Assembly (NCBI RefSeq): GCF_026314945.1
Contig: NZ_CP111121.1
Coordinates: forward strand, 2,232,001 to 2,296,000
Direction of reading: 5' to 3'
Origin: Chryseobacterium fluminis
Lineage (GTDB): Bacteria; Bacteroidota; Bacteroidia; Flavobacteriales; Weeksellaceae
DNA length: 64,000 nt
Positions 9,568 through 18,503 of this stretch are shown here, one piece after another (position 1 is the first letter of the stretch; each line of letters begins with the position of its first letter). Position numbers and translations under genes: made by a program. Under the pieces are notes generated by a model that made no database searches, was not told the origin of the DNA, and worked only from the letters and a program-made list of their open reading frames with translations.

Positions 9568-10587
9568 ATGAGTACCGAAACATTAGAACAAGCTAAATCT
9601 GCGATTCCGGTAAGGGGATTTCTGGATATAAAAAACCTTATTATCCCTGAAGGTGAGGAATTGGTAAAAGCTATTCTTCAACTCAAGGAAGAAAAAAATG
9701 CAGTGATTCTGGCGCATTATTACCAGCCGGGAGAAATTCAGGATATCGCCGATTTCCTGGGAGATTCCCTTCAGTTGGCAAGACAGGCAAAAGATACCAA
9801 TGCAGACATGATTGTATTCTGTGGAGTTCATTTTATGGCGGAAGCGGCTAAAATCTTAAATCCTACAAAAAAAGTAGTGCTTCCCGATACGATGGCCGGA
9901 TGCTCTTTAGCAGACGGATGTTCAGGAGAAGGATTACGTAAAATGCGCGAACAGTACCCCGATGCTTTAATCGCGACCTACATTAACTGCAATGCGGAAA
10001 CTAAAGCTGAAAGTGATATCATTGTTACCAGTTCGAATGCTGAAACAGTCATTGAAGCCCTACCGACAGACAGGCCGATTATTTTTGCGCCTGATAAAAA
10101 TTTGGGACGTTATTTATCTCAAAAAACAGGTCGCGATATGATTCTTTGGGACGGAAGCTGTATCGTACATGAAGCTTTTTCAATGGAGAGAATTGCAAAA
10201 CAGCTGGCAGATAACCCGGATGCAAAATTAATTGCCCATCCTGAAAGTGAAGAATCTGTTTTAAAACTGGCTCATTACATTGGTTCTACCTCAGCTCTTC
10301 TTAATTTCGTAGAGCAGGATGACTGCCAGAGATTCATCATTGCAACAGAAGAAGGAATTCTTCACGAAATGAAAAAACGTGCGCCTCATAAAGAACTGAT
10401 CCCTGCTTTGGTTTTCGACGAAAGCTGTAACTGCTCAGAATGTTTCTATATGAAACGAAATACCATGCAGAAATTATACTTATGCATGAAATATGAGCTC
10501 CCGGAAATCTTGATCGATGAAGAACTCCGGTTAAGAGCATTAAAACCTATTGAAGCGATGCTTGACTTATCGAAAAGTATAAAATAA
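9568..10587 (+). CDS. nadA: Quinolinate synthase
   Basis: 339 residues. Condenses iminoaspartate with dihydroxyacetone phosphate to quinolinate in de novo NAD synthesis, using a [4Fe-4S] cluster. Likely cluster cysteines sit in IVFCGVHFMAE, WDGSCIVHE and SCNCSECFYMKRN; substrate motifs AHYYQPGEIQDIADFLGDS and CSLADGC are intact. No nadB or nadC is adjacent here. Confidence 0.96.
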   Translation: MSTETLEQAKSAIPVRGFLDIKNLIIPEGEELVKAILQLKEEKNAVILAHYYQPGEIQDIADFLGDSLQLARQAKDTNADMIVFCGVHFMAEAAKILNPTKKVVLPDTMAGCSLADGCSGEGLRKMREQYPDALIATYINCNAETKAESDIIVTSSNAETVIEALPTDRPIIFAPDKNLGRYLSQKTGRDMILWDGSCIVHEAFSMERIAKQLADNPDAKLIAHPESEESVLKLAHYIGSTSALLNFVEQDDCQRFIIATEEGILHEMKKRAPHKELIPALVFDESCNCSECFYMKRNTMQKLYLCMKYELPEILIDEELRLRALKPIEAMLDLSKSIK

Positions 10588-10591
10588 ACCA

Positions 10592-10616
10592 AAAGCACTG
10601 TGAAAACAGTGCTTTT
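10592..10616 (+). terminator. Terminator after nadA
   Basis: A perfect 10-bp stem AAAGCACTGT/ACAGTGCTTT with a GAAA loop is followed by a short T run. It lies 4 bp after the nadA stop. Confidence 0.85.
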
Positions 10617-10702
10617 ATTATTTGAAATAAGGGTATAGGAATTTTCATTCTCAGTCAGCGGTTGCTTTTTAGCCTTTAATTTTTAAAAATGTTTGTTTAT
10701 GT

Positions 10703-10903
10703 TTATAAATCAACCGGAGTAGGAACATAACATTCCGTATTGATAAGAACACAGTTTCTGCAGGCCGCCGACAGGGCCCAATATTCATCACAGGTATAGG
10801 TATCATTAGGGCTTGGGCATTTGCTGCAGGCTGAATCTGAAAGAGTTCCTGCTCCATTAATCTGTTCTAAACTTCTTCTGTTTAATTTTTTAAATTTTTT
10901 CAT
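10703..10903 (-). CDS. Cys-rich peptide precursor with double-glycine-type leader (bacteriocin-like)
   Basis: 66 residues. The N-terminus MKKFKKLNRRSLEQINGAG resembles leaders cut after a Gly-Ala/Gly-Gly pair by C39 peptidase exporters (K-K-L-x-R-x-x-L-x-x-I-x-G-x-G). The remaining 47 residues hold six cysteines, two of them in C-x2-C pairs (ACSKC and CRNC), and no signal peptide or membrane span. This suits a disulfide-rich or modified secreted peptide. No transporter or modifying enzyme is in the window. Two relatives of the leader type are at 18968 and 19650. Function unknown; could be a bacteriocin, signal or RiPP. Confidence 0.65.
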   Translation of the reverse strand: MKKFKKLNRRSLEQINGAGTLSDSACSKCPSPNDTYTCDEYWALSAACRNCVLINTECYVPTPVDL

Positions 10904-11010
10904 AATAATTTGATTTAGTTTCTTTTATAAATGTACTATAATTTTTGATAAGTCATATATACTGAAAGAAAATATTTATTCACTTGAATGTAATATTAAA
11001 AAATTCTTTG

Positions 11011-11018
11011 TACATTTG
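11011..11018 (+). promoter_or_regulatory. Promoter -7 element of the thr leader/operon
   Basis: TACATTTG matches TAnnTTTG and lies 11 bp before the leader ATG. A TTG at 10984-10986 could be the -33 element, although the spacing of 24 bp is slightly long. Confidence 0.6.
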
Positions 11019-11029
11019 AATAAGTAACA

Positions 11030-11137
11030 ATGAATTTTCTAAGAAACATATCTGATATTTCCACTCCGAAGTTTTCTATTTCGGAAGTATCATTTGTTTC
11101 CATTATTATTACTACAACTACTACCACGACCCCATAA
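11030..11137 (+). CDS. thrL: thr operon leader peptide
   Basis: A 35-codon frame with an ATG just after the promoter. It ends with Ile-Ile-Ile, seven consecutive threonine codons (ACT ACA ACT ACT ACC ACG ACC), Pro and stop. The stop is 90 bp before thrA. This is what is expected of a regulatory leader whose translation senses charged Thr-tRNA and Ile-tRNA, as in the enteric thrL peptide, to which it is analogous rather than visibly homologous. The symbol is given by function and position. Confidence 0.8.
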   Translation: MNFLRNISDISTPKFSISEVSFVSIIITTTTTTTP

Positions 11138-11184
11138 CGGGGTATATTTTCACATATTATTTCCGGCACCTGTGCTCTTTTTTT
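11063..11184 (+). promoter_or_regulatory. Candidate transcription attenuator upstream of thrA
   Basis: Segment 1 (ACTCCGAA, 11063-11070) can pair with segment 2 (TTCGGAAGT, 11080-11088). Segment 2 can instead pair with TTCCG at 11161-11165. Around the leader stop, ACCCC (11129-11133) pairs with GGGGT (11139-11143), followed by TATATTTT. A second short stem at about 11165-11174 (GGCA/TGCT) is followed by seven T residues (11178-11184). Mutually exclusive pairings plus a T run are attenuator-like, but the terminator stems are short, so the exact fold is uncertain. Confidence 0.5.
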
Positions 11185-11227
11185 AAAGGGTAAAAAATCC
11201 TATTATTCCTTAATTTAAAAATCATAA

Positions 11228-13681
11228 ATGATGAAAGTCCTGAAATTCGGCGGTACCTCAGTCGCCAACGCAGAAAATATTATAAAAGTTGAAAATATTA
11301 TAAAAAAAGAATCTTCAACTGATCAGCTGGTGGTAGTAGTGTCCGCTTTACACGGAGTGACAGACGCTTTAATAAAATCGGCGGAAAATGCTTCCAAAAG
11401 CGATGAAAGTTATATTGAACTTATTAAAAATTTAGAAAAAAAACATTTAAATATCGTCAAAGAGCTCATCCCTGTAACCGACCAGAGTTCATGGCTGAGT
11501 TTTGTTAAAAAACACTTTAATGATATTGAAGACATTTGCCATGGGATATTTGTTTTAGGCGAATTTACCGGGAAAATTAAAGACAGGCTGACTTCTTACG
11601 GAGAATTTCTTTCTTCACATATTATTGCCGCCCGGCTACATTCGCAAGGACTGGATTGTGTGTGGATGGACACGGCAGATCATATTAGAACCAATGATCA
11701 CTTTACAAACGCCAAAGTAAATTTTAAAATTACAGAAACAAACCTTTGTCAGTTTTTTAATGAAAACAAAAATCAGATTATCGTTGGGCCCGGATTTATC
11801 GGCAAAGACGAAAAAGGAAATGCCACGACTTTAGGAAGAGGAGGATCAGATTATACAGCTTCTATTATTGCGGCTTCGCTGCATGCTGAAGAACTCCAGA
11901 TCTGGACCGATGTCAGCGGGATGATGACTGCAGATCCGAGGCTGGTTTCCGATGCAAAGCCTATTTCGGAACTCTCTTACCAGGAAGCCATGGAACTTTC
12001 CCATTTTGGGGCAAAGGTTTTATACCCGCCAACGATACAGCCGGTCATGATCAACAATATCGATCTTCATATTAAAAATACTTTTGATCCGGAAGCGTCC
12101 GGAACTCTGATTTCTCATGCTTTGGTAAAACCGGATACTGAACGGCAACAGATCGCTGTAGGTATTTCGAATATGTCAGAAATTGCACTGCTTACTCTTG
12201 AAGGAAGCGGAATGGTAGGCATCCCCGGAATCTCAGCAAAATTATTTCAATGCCTGAGTCATGAAAAAATTAATGTAATTCTGATTACCCAAAGCTCATC
12301 GGAGCATTCTATTACCATTGCCATCAATGAAAAAGATATTATAAATGCCGAAGATGCGATCAACATCTCATTTGAGGATGATTTACAATTGAAAAGAATC
12401 TCACCTGTAAAAATAGAATCGGGACTTTCTATTGTAGCATTAGTAGGAGAAAACATGAAAAACAAAAGTGGCGTGAGTGCAAAAATGTTTGGATGTTTGG
12501 GAAACAACGGCATCAACATCAGAGCTATTGCTCAGGGGTCTTCAGAAAGGAATATCAGTATCGTCATATCAGATAAGGATATTAAAAAGGCTGTGAATGT
12601 CCTTCATGAAGAATTTTTTGAGTCTGAGATCAAGCAGGTACATCTTTACATCTGCGGAACCGGAAATGTTGGTTCGAAACTGATCCGGCAGATCTTTGAC
12701 CAGAATAAATACCTTAACGAACATCTTTTGATCAATCTGAGAATTGCCGGATTATCCAACAGCCGCAGGATGATTTTTTCAGACAGAGGAATTTCCGAAA
12801 CGGAGTATGATCAATGGACTGAGAACAGTCAGGAATCTTCTGTTGAGAAATTCGCTGAGGAAATTATTACCCGTAATCTGAGAAATTCCGTTTTTGTGGA
12901 TATTACAGCAAGTTCGGAGGTGGTAAAAATCTATGAAGACCTCCTTAAAAAGAGCATAAGTATCATTGCCTGTAATAAAATTGCAGCATCTTCTGAATTT
13001 GAAAAATATAAAATTTTAAAAAATACCGCCCGGAATCACAGCTGCAAATTTTTCTTTGAAACCAACGTCGGGGCCGGACTTCCCGTTATCGGAACAATCA
13101 ATGATCTGATAAGAAGCGGAGACGCGGTTACTTCTATAAAAGCAGTATTAAGCGGTACGTTAAATTTCGTGTTCAATACCTATGATGGAAATAAAACTTT
13201 TTCAGAAGTCGTTGCTCTTGCTCAGCAGGAAGGGTTTACAGAGCCGGATCCCCGATTAGATCTTGCCGGAACCGATGTGGCCCGAAAAATATTAATCCTG
13301 GCCAGAGAGTCCGGCTACGATCTGGAATTTAGTGACATTGAAAACATAAGCTTTCTTCCGGAAGAATGTATGAAGGGAAGCGTTGAAGACTTCTACAAGG
13401 CATTAACCCGATATGAAGACCATTTTAAGAATTTATTTTTCAAGGCGAAGCGTGATCATAAAATCTTAAAATACGTCGCAGAATTTGAAAACGGAAAAGC
13501 CAGAGTGGGATTACAGCATATTGCTCCCGAAAGTGACCTGTATCATCTTTACGGAAAAGATAATATTGTCATTCTGAAAACTTCAAGATATTCTGAGCAG
13601 CCTTTAGTCGTAAAAGGTGCCGGCGCAGGGGCTGAAGTAACCGCAAGCGGAGTTTTTGCTGATATCGTACGTTCAATTTAA
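11228..13681 (+). CDS. thrA: Bifunctional aspartate kinase / homoserine dehydrogenase I
   Basis: 817 residues. The N-terminal aspartate kinase domain begins KVLKFGGTSVANAENI (residues 1 to about 290) and includes TTLGRGGSDYTASI. Two ACT regulatory domains occupy about 310-465, where threonine would bind to inhibit. The homoserine dehydrogenase domain starts with the Rossmann motif CGTGNVGSKL near residue 475 and includes the catalytic region with GAGAEVTASGVFADI at the end. It catalyses steps 1 and 3 from aspartate to threonine. First gene of a thrABC operon; thrB follows after 9 bp. Confidence 0.97.
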   Translation: MMKVLKFGGTSVANAENIIKVENIIKKESSTDQLVVVVSALHGVTDALIKSAENASKSDESYIELIKNLEKKHLNIVKELIPVTDQSSWLSFVKKHFNDIEDICHGIFVLGEFTGKIKDRLTSYGEFLSSHIIAARLHSQGLDCVWMDTADHIRTNDHFTNAKVNFKITETNLCQFFNENKNQIIVGPGFIGKDEKGNATTLGRGGSDYTASIIAASLHAEELQIWTDVSGMMTADPRLVSDAKPISELSYQEAMELSHFGAKVLYPPTIQPVMINNIDLHIKNTFDPEASGTLISHALVKPDTERQQIAVGISNMSEIALLTLEGSGMVGIPGISAKLFQCLSHEKINVILITQSSSEHSITIAINEKDIINAEDAINISFEDDLQLKRISPVKIESGLSIVALVGENMKNKSGVSAKMFGCLGNNGINIRAIAQGSSERNISIVISDKDIKKAVNVLHEEFFESEIKQVHLYICGTGNVGSKLIRQIFDQNKYLNEHLLINLRIAGLSNSRRMIFSDRGISETEYDQWTENSQESSVEKFAEEIITRNLRNSVFVDITASSEVVKIYEDLLKKSISIIACNKIAASSEFEKYKILKNTARNHSCKFFFETNVGAGLPVIGTINDLIRSGDAVTSIKAVLSGTLNFVFNTYDGNKTFSEVVALAQQEGFTEPDPRLDLAGTDVARKILILARESGYDLEFSDIENISFLPEECMKGSVEDFYKALTRYEDHFKNLFFKAKRDHKILKYVAEFENGKARVGLQHIAPESDLYHLYGKDNIVILKTSRYSEQPLVVKGAGAGAEVTASGVFADIVRSI

Positions 13682-13690
13682 AAAACACTT

Positions 13691-14614
13691 ATGAAAAATA
13701 TAAAAATTAAAGTTCCTGCAACGGTTGCCAATCTGGTTTGTGGTTTTGATATTTTGGGCATGGCCATTCATCAGCCTTATGATGAAATGGAGCTGAGGAT
13801 AACCGATCAGTCCGGAATAATGATCCGGCATACCGACGATTTCAACCTCCCTGAGGAGCCATCAGAAAATGTGGCCGGTGTCGTTTTACAGAAAATGATT
13901 GAGGAACTTGATCTGAAAAACGGCTTTGAAGTCATTATCCATAAAAATATAAAACCCGGCAGTGGTCTTGGTTCCAGTGCTGCCAGTGCTGCAGGAGCTG
14001 CCTTTGGCGCCAATGCATTGTTAGGAAATCCGCTGTCGAAGGATCAGCTCGTTCATTTTGCCATGTTTGGAGAGGAGCTGGCTTCCGGTGTACGCCATGC
14101 AGATAATATTGCACCTATTATTTATGGTGGGATTGCTTTAGTGAAATCCTCCTGTCCTGTTGATATTATTCCCCTGAACAGTCCCGATTTATTTACAGTC
14201 GCAGTACATCCCCAGGTGGAAGTAAAGACCTCGGACGCAAGACAGATTTTGAGGAAAAGTATTTTGCTGAAAGATGCGGTGGAGCAATGGGGAAATATAG
14301 CAGGTCTGATCGCTGGGATCGAAAAAAATGATTTTAATCTGATCGGAAGGAGCTTACATGATATCATTATAGAACCTGTCCGAAGTATTCTGATTCCGCA
14401 ATTTGATATCATAAAAAGAGAAAGTCTGAAACTGGGAGCTTTGGGAGGGGGAATTTCCGGTTCGGGACCGTCTGTTTTTATGCTGACCGAAAAAGAAGAG
14501 ACGGCACATCAAATTGCGAGGATGATGAAAGAAAAATATGATGAAACCGGCATCGAAAGTTTTGTTTACGTATCCAGGATCAATCCGGCCGGAATTCAGA
14601 TCATCGAAAATTAA
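13691..14614 (+). CDS. thrB: Homoserine kinase
   Basis: 307 residues, GHMP kinase family; phosphorylates homoserine. The ATP-binding loop PGSGLGSSAASAAGAA lies at about residues 89-105, and the C-terminal LGGGISGSGPSVFML is the third GHMP motif. The start VPATVANLVCGFDILGMAI is typical of ThrB, where PAS(S/T)AN begins the fold. It lies between thrA and thrC with 9- and 17-bp gaps. Confidence 0.97.
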   Translation: MKNIKIKVPATVANLVCGFDILGMAIHQPYDEMELRITDQSGIMIRHTDDFNLPEEPSENVAGVVLQKMIEELDLKNGFEVIIHKNIKPGSGLGSSAASAAGAAFGANALLGNPLSKDQLVHFAMFGEELASGVRHADNIAPIIYGGIALVKSSCPVDIIPLNSPDLFTVAVHPQVEVKTSDARQILRKSILLKDAVEQWGNIAGLIAGIEKNDFNLIGRSLHDIIIEPVRSILIPQFDIIKRESLKLGALGGGISGSGPSVFMLTEKEETAHQIARMMKEKYDETGIESFVYVSRINPAGIQIIEN

Positions 14615-14631
14615 CTCTTAAAAAAACATAA

Positions 14632-15936
14632 ATGAATTATTATAATTTAAAAGATAAAGAAGAAGTCGTAGATTTTAAAACAGCTACGATAAAAGGACAG
14701 GGACGCGAAAAAGGCTTATTCTTTCCGTCAACTATCCCAAGGCTTGACGAGGATTTCATCAGAAATTTATCTTATTTAACAGATGAGGAAATTGCTTTTC
14801 AGTGTATGAAAGATTTTGTAGGCGGATCCATTCCTGCGGACGAGCTTAAAAAAATCATTTCGGAGACCATCAGTTTCGATATTCCGCTACATCAAATTAA
14901 TGCTCAGATTTCTGTTCTGGAACTTTTTCATGGCCCTACCCTGGCGTTCAAAGATATCGGTGCCAAATTTATGAGTGGCTGTCTGTCTTATTTTCTGAAA
15001 GATGAAAACAGAAAAGTCACCGTTTTAGTAGCCACTTCCGGAGATACAGGAGGAGCCGTCGCCCATGGTTTTTACAAAGCTAAAAATATTGATGTTGTTA
15101 TCCTGTATCCTAAAAACAGGGTCAGCTTTGTGCAGGAAAAGCAGCTGACAACCCTGGGTGAAAATATCTATGCTTTAGAGGTAAACGGCAGCTTTGACAA
15201 CTGTCAGGATCTGGTTAAGCAAGCCTTTAGTGATGAGGAGATCAATGCACAGCTGTTTTTGACTTCTGCCAATTCTATTAACGTAGCACGGTGGCTTCCC
15301 CAGCAGATTTATTATCTGCTGGCATTAAAACAATGGCAAAAAACTGAGAATGAAAAACCCGTTATCTGTGTTCCGAGTGGAAATTTCGGAAATATCTGCG
15401 CCGGTCTTCTGGCTCATTTTCGAGGGATGCCTGCAGAACATTTTATAGCGGCCTGTAATGAAAATGATGGCTTCCCGAAGTATTTAAAAACACAAAAGAT
15501 GACTGTTCAAAAAACTGTGCCTACCCTATCCAATGCTATGGATGTAGGGAATCCGAGCAATTTTGTGAGAATTTCGGAACTTTTCGGAAATCAGTTTGGT
15601 GCCGTTAAACATAAAATTTCCGGGTATTCTGTGGATGATGAGAAAACGATGGAAACAATAAAGAACGTATACCTGAAATACAATTATATGCTCGACCCTC
15701 ATACTGCTGTGGCCTTTGCTTCTTTGGAACAGTATCTTACTGAATATCCTGATAAAAAAGGCTTTGTATTAGGAACAGCTCATCCCGTTAAATTCCCTGA
15801 TCCGGTAGAGAAAGCGACGAAAGCCAAAGTAGAAATTCCGGACTCCCTGCAGGATTTAATAAAAAGAGAGAAAAAAACTGTGGAAATAAATTCTGATTTT
15901 GAAGAATTAAGGCGATTTTTGCTTAATAAAAATTAA
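14632..15936 (+). CDS. thrC: Threonine synthase
   Basis: 434 residues. A PLP enzyme converting O-phosphohomoserine to threonine. The PLP lysine is Lys107 in HGPTLAFKDIGAKFM; VATSGDTGGAVAHGF and CVPSGNFGNICAG are the substrate- and phosphate-binding loops. Length and order match the ThrC family with an N-terminal helical domain. Last classical gene of the operon; folB follows after 3 bp. Confidence 0.97.
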   Translation: MNYYNLKDKEEVVDFKTATIKGQGREKGLFFPSTIPRLDEDFIRNLSYLTDEEIAFQCMKDFVGGSIPADELKKIISETISFDIPLHQINAQISVLELFHGPTLAFKDIGAKFMSGCLSYFLKDENRKVTVLVATSGDTGGAVAHGFYKAKNIDVVILYPKNRVSFVQEKQLTTLGENIYALEVNGSFDNCQDLVKQAFSDEEINAQLFLTSANSINVARWLPQQIYYLLALKQWQKTENEKPVICVPSGNFGNICAGLLAHFRGMPAEHFIAACNENDGFPKYLKTQKMTVQKTVPTLSNAMDVGNPSNFVRISELFGNQFGAVKHKISGYSVDDEKTMETIKNVYLKYNYMLDPHTAVAFASLEQYLTEYPDKKGFVLGTAHPVKFPDPVEKATKAKVEIPDSLQDLIKREKKTVEINSDFEELRRFLLNKN

Positions 15937-15939
15937 ACA

Positions 15940-16308
15940 ATGAGTACAATTTATCTTGAAGATCTTAAAATATATGCCTACCATGGGGTGCTGCCTGAAG
16001 AGAACCTGATCGGAACGTATTATATTCTTAATGTCGAGGTTCACACCGATCTCTGGAAAGCATCCGAATCAGATGATCTCAATGATACCATAAGCTATGC
16101 CGACATCAATGAAATTATTCATAGCGAAATGAAAATTAAGTCTAAACTGCTGGAACATGTAGCCGGAAGGATTATATCAAAAATCCACGAAAATTTTTCT
16201 CAGATCGACTATATCAAACTTAAAATCACCAAAACGGCTCCCCCAATGAAAGGGGAAATGAAAGGAGCCAGTATTGAACTGGAAAAAAGCTTTAAACCAC
16301 AAAATTAA
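15940..16308 (+). CDS. folB: Dihydroneopterin aldolase
   Basis: 122 residues, normal FolB length. IYLEDLKIYAYHGVLPEE is the conserved N-terminus, and DTISYADINEII and LLEHVAGRII are the usual following motifs; KAPPMKG-like KTAPPMKGEMKGASIE holds the C-terminal signature. It makes 6-hydroxymethyl-dihydropterin in folate synthesis. It is only 3 bp from thrC, so co-transcription with the thr genes is likely. Confidence 0.94.
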   Translation: MSTIYLEDLKIYAYHGVLPEENLIGTYYILNVEVHTDLWKASESDDLNDTISYADINEIIHSEMKIKSKLLEHVAGRIISKIHENFSQIDYIKLKITKTAPPMKGEMKGASIELEKSFKPQN

Positions 16309-16334
16309 TTTTTCTTATCTACAAAATCATACCA

Positions 16335-17696
16335 TTGAAATTCCTAACCTTATTATTTTTATCAGCATTCCTCAATATTTTCGGACAGAATGTGGATAAC
16401 CGATTGGAGACTTACAGTTTTCCGAAGATCAAATCCAGTCTTACGATGCCAGTAACGATTCCGCTTTCAGAAGTGAGTAATCTGATTAATGCCTCTGTAA
16501 AAGAACTGGTTTATCAGGATGATTCTTATACCGATAACAATAATGATCAGTTTAAAGTTAAAGTCTGGAAAACCCGTCCGATCCGGTTGGTAGGTGGTAC
16601 CCATCAAAACATCCTGATTGAAGTGCCTTTGAGAATCTGGGCTGAAAAAGGAATCGGTACCCTGGGAATTTATACATACCAGAATACCACTTTTGAAACG
16701 GTGATGTCTTTTAATGCCTCTCTGAACTTTAAGAATAACTGGACGATTGTTACCAACACACAGCCGAATGGTTTCAGATGGGTCACAAAACCGGTACTGG
16801 ATTATGGGAAGATAAAGATCCCGATCACTTCACTGGTTGAAAAAAGCTTAAAGGAACAGCAGGAAAAATTTTCTAAGACGATAGATCAGCAACTCTCCGC
16901 CCAACTAAATTTTCAGCAGTATGCCGTTATGGCGTGGAATGTCTTTTCACAGCCTTTCCATATTTCTGAAGAATACAATACATGGCTTAAGATAACCCCT
17001 GTAACCATTAATTTTGCTCCGTTAAAATTTTATGGAAACCAGATTGATACCACCATCGGCATTGATGCCTATTCGGAAACGTTTACAGGAAGTAAACCCG
17101 CTGCATCTTCTCTGATTACTTCACCAGCCCATTTTAACTACAGCTCCAATCTCGGAGACACTTTTTCACTTCAGACAACAGCCAATATTCCCTACACAGA
17201 AGCCAGTGCGATTGCAAGAAACATGTTTCTGAATAAAGAATATGAGATGCAGGGTTCAAAGGTGAAAATTAAAGATATCCGGGTATATGGGGTGGATAAC
17301 CGGATTATGATTGAAGCCAATACAGAAGGGTACGTAAAAGGCACTGTTTTTATTTCCGGAATTCCTGTATATGATGATGCAAAGAAGAAGATCGTTTTAT
17401 CCGATACCAAATTTAAACTGAAGACAGCCAATATTTTACAAAAGACCGCAACACTGCTGTTCAGAGGGAAAATTGTAAAAATGATTGAAGAGGAATACGG
17501 CATCCCGACCCAGGATTTCGTAAACGCATCCAAGAAGAGCATTGAAGAAGCATTTAACAAAGAATATTATAAGGGGTTAAAGATGAACGGTACGGTCTAC
17601 ATCCTTAAACCGTCCAATATTCTGTTAAATAATACCGGAATCACAGCCGTCATCAGTACCAGTGCAAGTTTAAAATTATCCGTAAGCGGAATCTAA
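16335..17696 (+). CDS. DUF4403 family protein, secreted or periplasmic
   Basis: 453 residues with a cleavable signal (LTLLFLSAFLNIFGQ). SSLTMPVTIPLSEVSNLIN and VWKTRPIRLVGG match my memory of DUF4403 proteins, which have lipid-binding-like (BPI/TULIP-like) repeats; function is not established. The start is TTG at 16335, giving a good signal peptide; no ATG fits better. It is 26 bp after folB and 21 bp before the RDD gene. Confidence 0.75.
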   Translation: MKFLTLLFLSAFLNIFGQNVDNRLETYSFPKIKSSLTMPVTIPLSEVSNLINASVKELVYQDDSYTDNNNDQFKVKVWKTRPIRLVGGTHQNILIEVPLRIWAEKGIGTLGIYTYQNTTFETVMSFNASLNFKNNWTIVTNTQPNGFRWVTKPVLDYGKIKIPITSLVEKSLKEQQEKFSKTIDQQLSAQLNFQQYAVMAWNVFSQPFHISEEYNTWLKITPVTINFAPLKFYGNQIDTTIGIDAYSETFTGSKPAASSLITSPAHFNYSSNLGDTFSLQTTANIPYTEASAIARNMFLNKEYEMQGSKVKIKDIRVYGVDNRIMIEANTEGYVKGTVFISGIPVYDDAKKKIVLSDTKFKLKTANILQKTATLLFRGKIVKMIEEEYGIPTQDFVNASKKSIEEAFNKEYYKGLKMNGTVYILKPSNILLNNTGITAVISTSASLKLSVSGI

Positions 17697-17717
17697 AATA
17701 AAACAATATACGATACC

Positions 17718-18218
17718 ATGAAAATATATCTGCGAATTATTGAAAGACACAAAGTTTCCCTGTGGGCACGGTTTGCTCACCTTCTGATCGATAGAGCTGT
17801 CATTGTTTTGCTTTTCCTATTTTATGGGGTTTTTTCGTCTTTTGCCTATCAGTTTTTAAATACGACCATTTTCATGGAGAGCATAAATAAAATGTCCCAG
17901 ATGAACAGGTTTGAAGATATTCTTATTACCTCTTTTGTATATTTTCTGTATACCCTCCTGATGGAATATTTCACCAAAGGAAAAACGATAGGGAAATATA
18001 TTACAGGATCGAGAGTTGTCTCAACCGACGGTACGGATCCTTCTTTTAATCAGTATCTGATCAGGAATATCGCAAGACTTGTTCCTTTTGAGCCTTTTTC
18101 TTTTTTCACAGAAGACGGATGGCATGACCGCTGGAGTGATACCCGGGTCATTAATATGAAAAATTATCTCGCTGAAAAACAGGCAAAAGACGATATAAAC
18201 AGCATCGGCAGTAAATAA
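17718..18218 (+). CDS. RDD family membrane protein
   Basis: 166 residues. It has the family's leading WARFAHLLIDRAVIVLLF segment (Arg-Asp in the first helix), a second long hydrophobic stretch around ILITSFVYFLYTLLMEYF, then the TKGKTIGKYITGSRVV motif and the RNIARLVPFEPF region of RDD proteins, ending DRWSDTRVI. Role in the cell unknown; last gene of the thr transcript. Confidence 0.85.
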   Translation: MKIYLRIIERHKVSLWARFAHLLIDRAVIVLLFLFYGVFSSFAYQFLNTTIFMESINKMSQMNRFEDILITSFVYFLYTLLMEYFTKGKTIGKYITGSRVVSTDGTDPSFNQYLIRNIARLVPFEPFSFFTEDGWHDRWSDTRVINMKNYLAEKQAKDDINSIGSK

Positions 18219-18255
18219 ATTTGTCCGAAAATTTTTTTTGACTCATATATTTTGC

Positions 18256-18263
18256 TATATTTG
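18256..18263 (+). promoter_or_regulatory. Promoter -7 element of tRNA-Cys
   Basis: TATATTTG matches TAnnTTTG and sits 24 bp before the mature tRNA. TTTG at 18237-18240 may serve as the upstream element, with a short 15-bp spacer. Confidence 0.55.
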
Positions 18264-18287
18264 CACACCTCAAAAATGGTAAATCAT

Positions 18288-18358
18288 GGTACTTTGGCCG
18301 AGTGGCTAGGCAGTGGTCTGCAACACCATCTACAGCGGTTCGAATCCGCTAGGTACCT
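18288..18358 (+). tRNA. tRNA-Cys (anticodon GCA)
   Basis: A cloverleaf is visible: acceptor GGTACTT pairs with AGGTACC, the anticodon arm has loop CTGCAAC with anticodon GCA at 18319-18321, and the T-arm holds GGTTCGAATCC. The discriminator is T at 18358. CCA is not encoded. Confidence 0.96.
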
Positions 18359-18365
18359 CTTAATC

Positions 18366-18403
18366 AACCCTAATGATCTTATTTAAGTGATTTAGGGTTT
18401 TTT
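18366..18403 (+). terminator. Terminator after tRNA-Cys
   Basis: AACCCTAA (18366-18373) pairs with TTAGGGTT (18392-18399), followed by TTTTTT-type run to 18403. Confidence 0.75.
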
Positions 18404-18503
18404 ATTTACCTCTGTTCTATATTTTCCCGATGATGCACTTAAATCAGTAGTTACAATTTTTAAATTAGAATGAAAAATATTTTCCTGAACTGTTTACTTT
18501 TAA

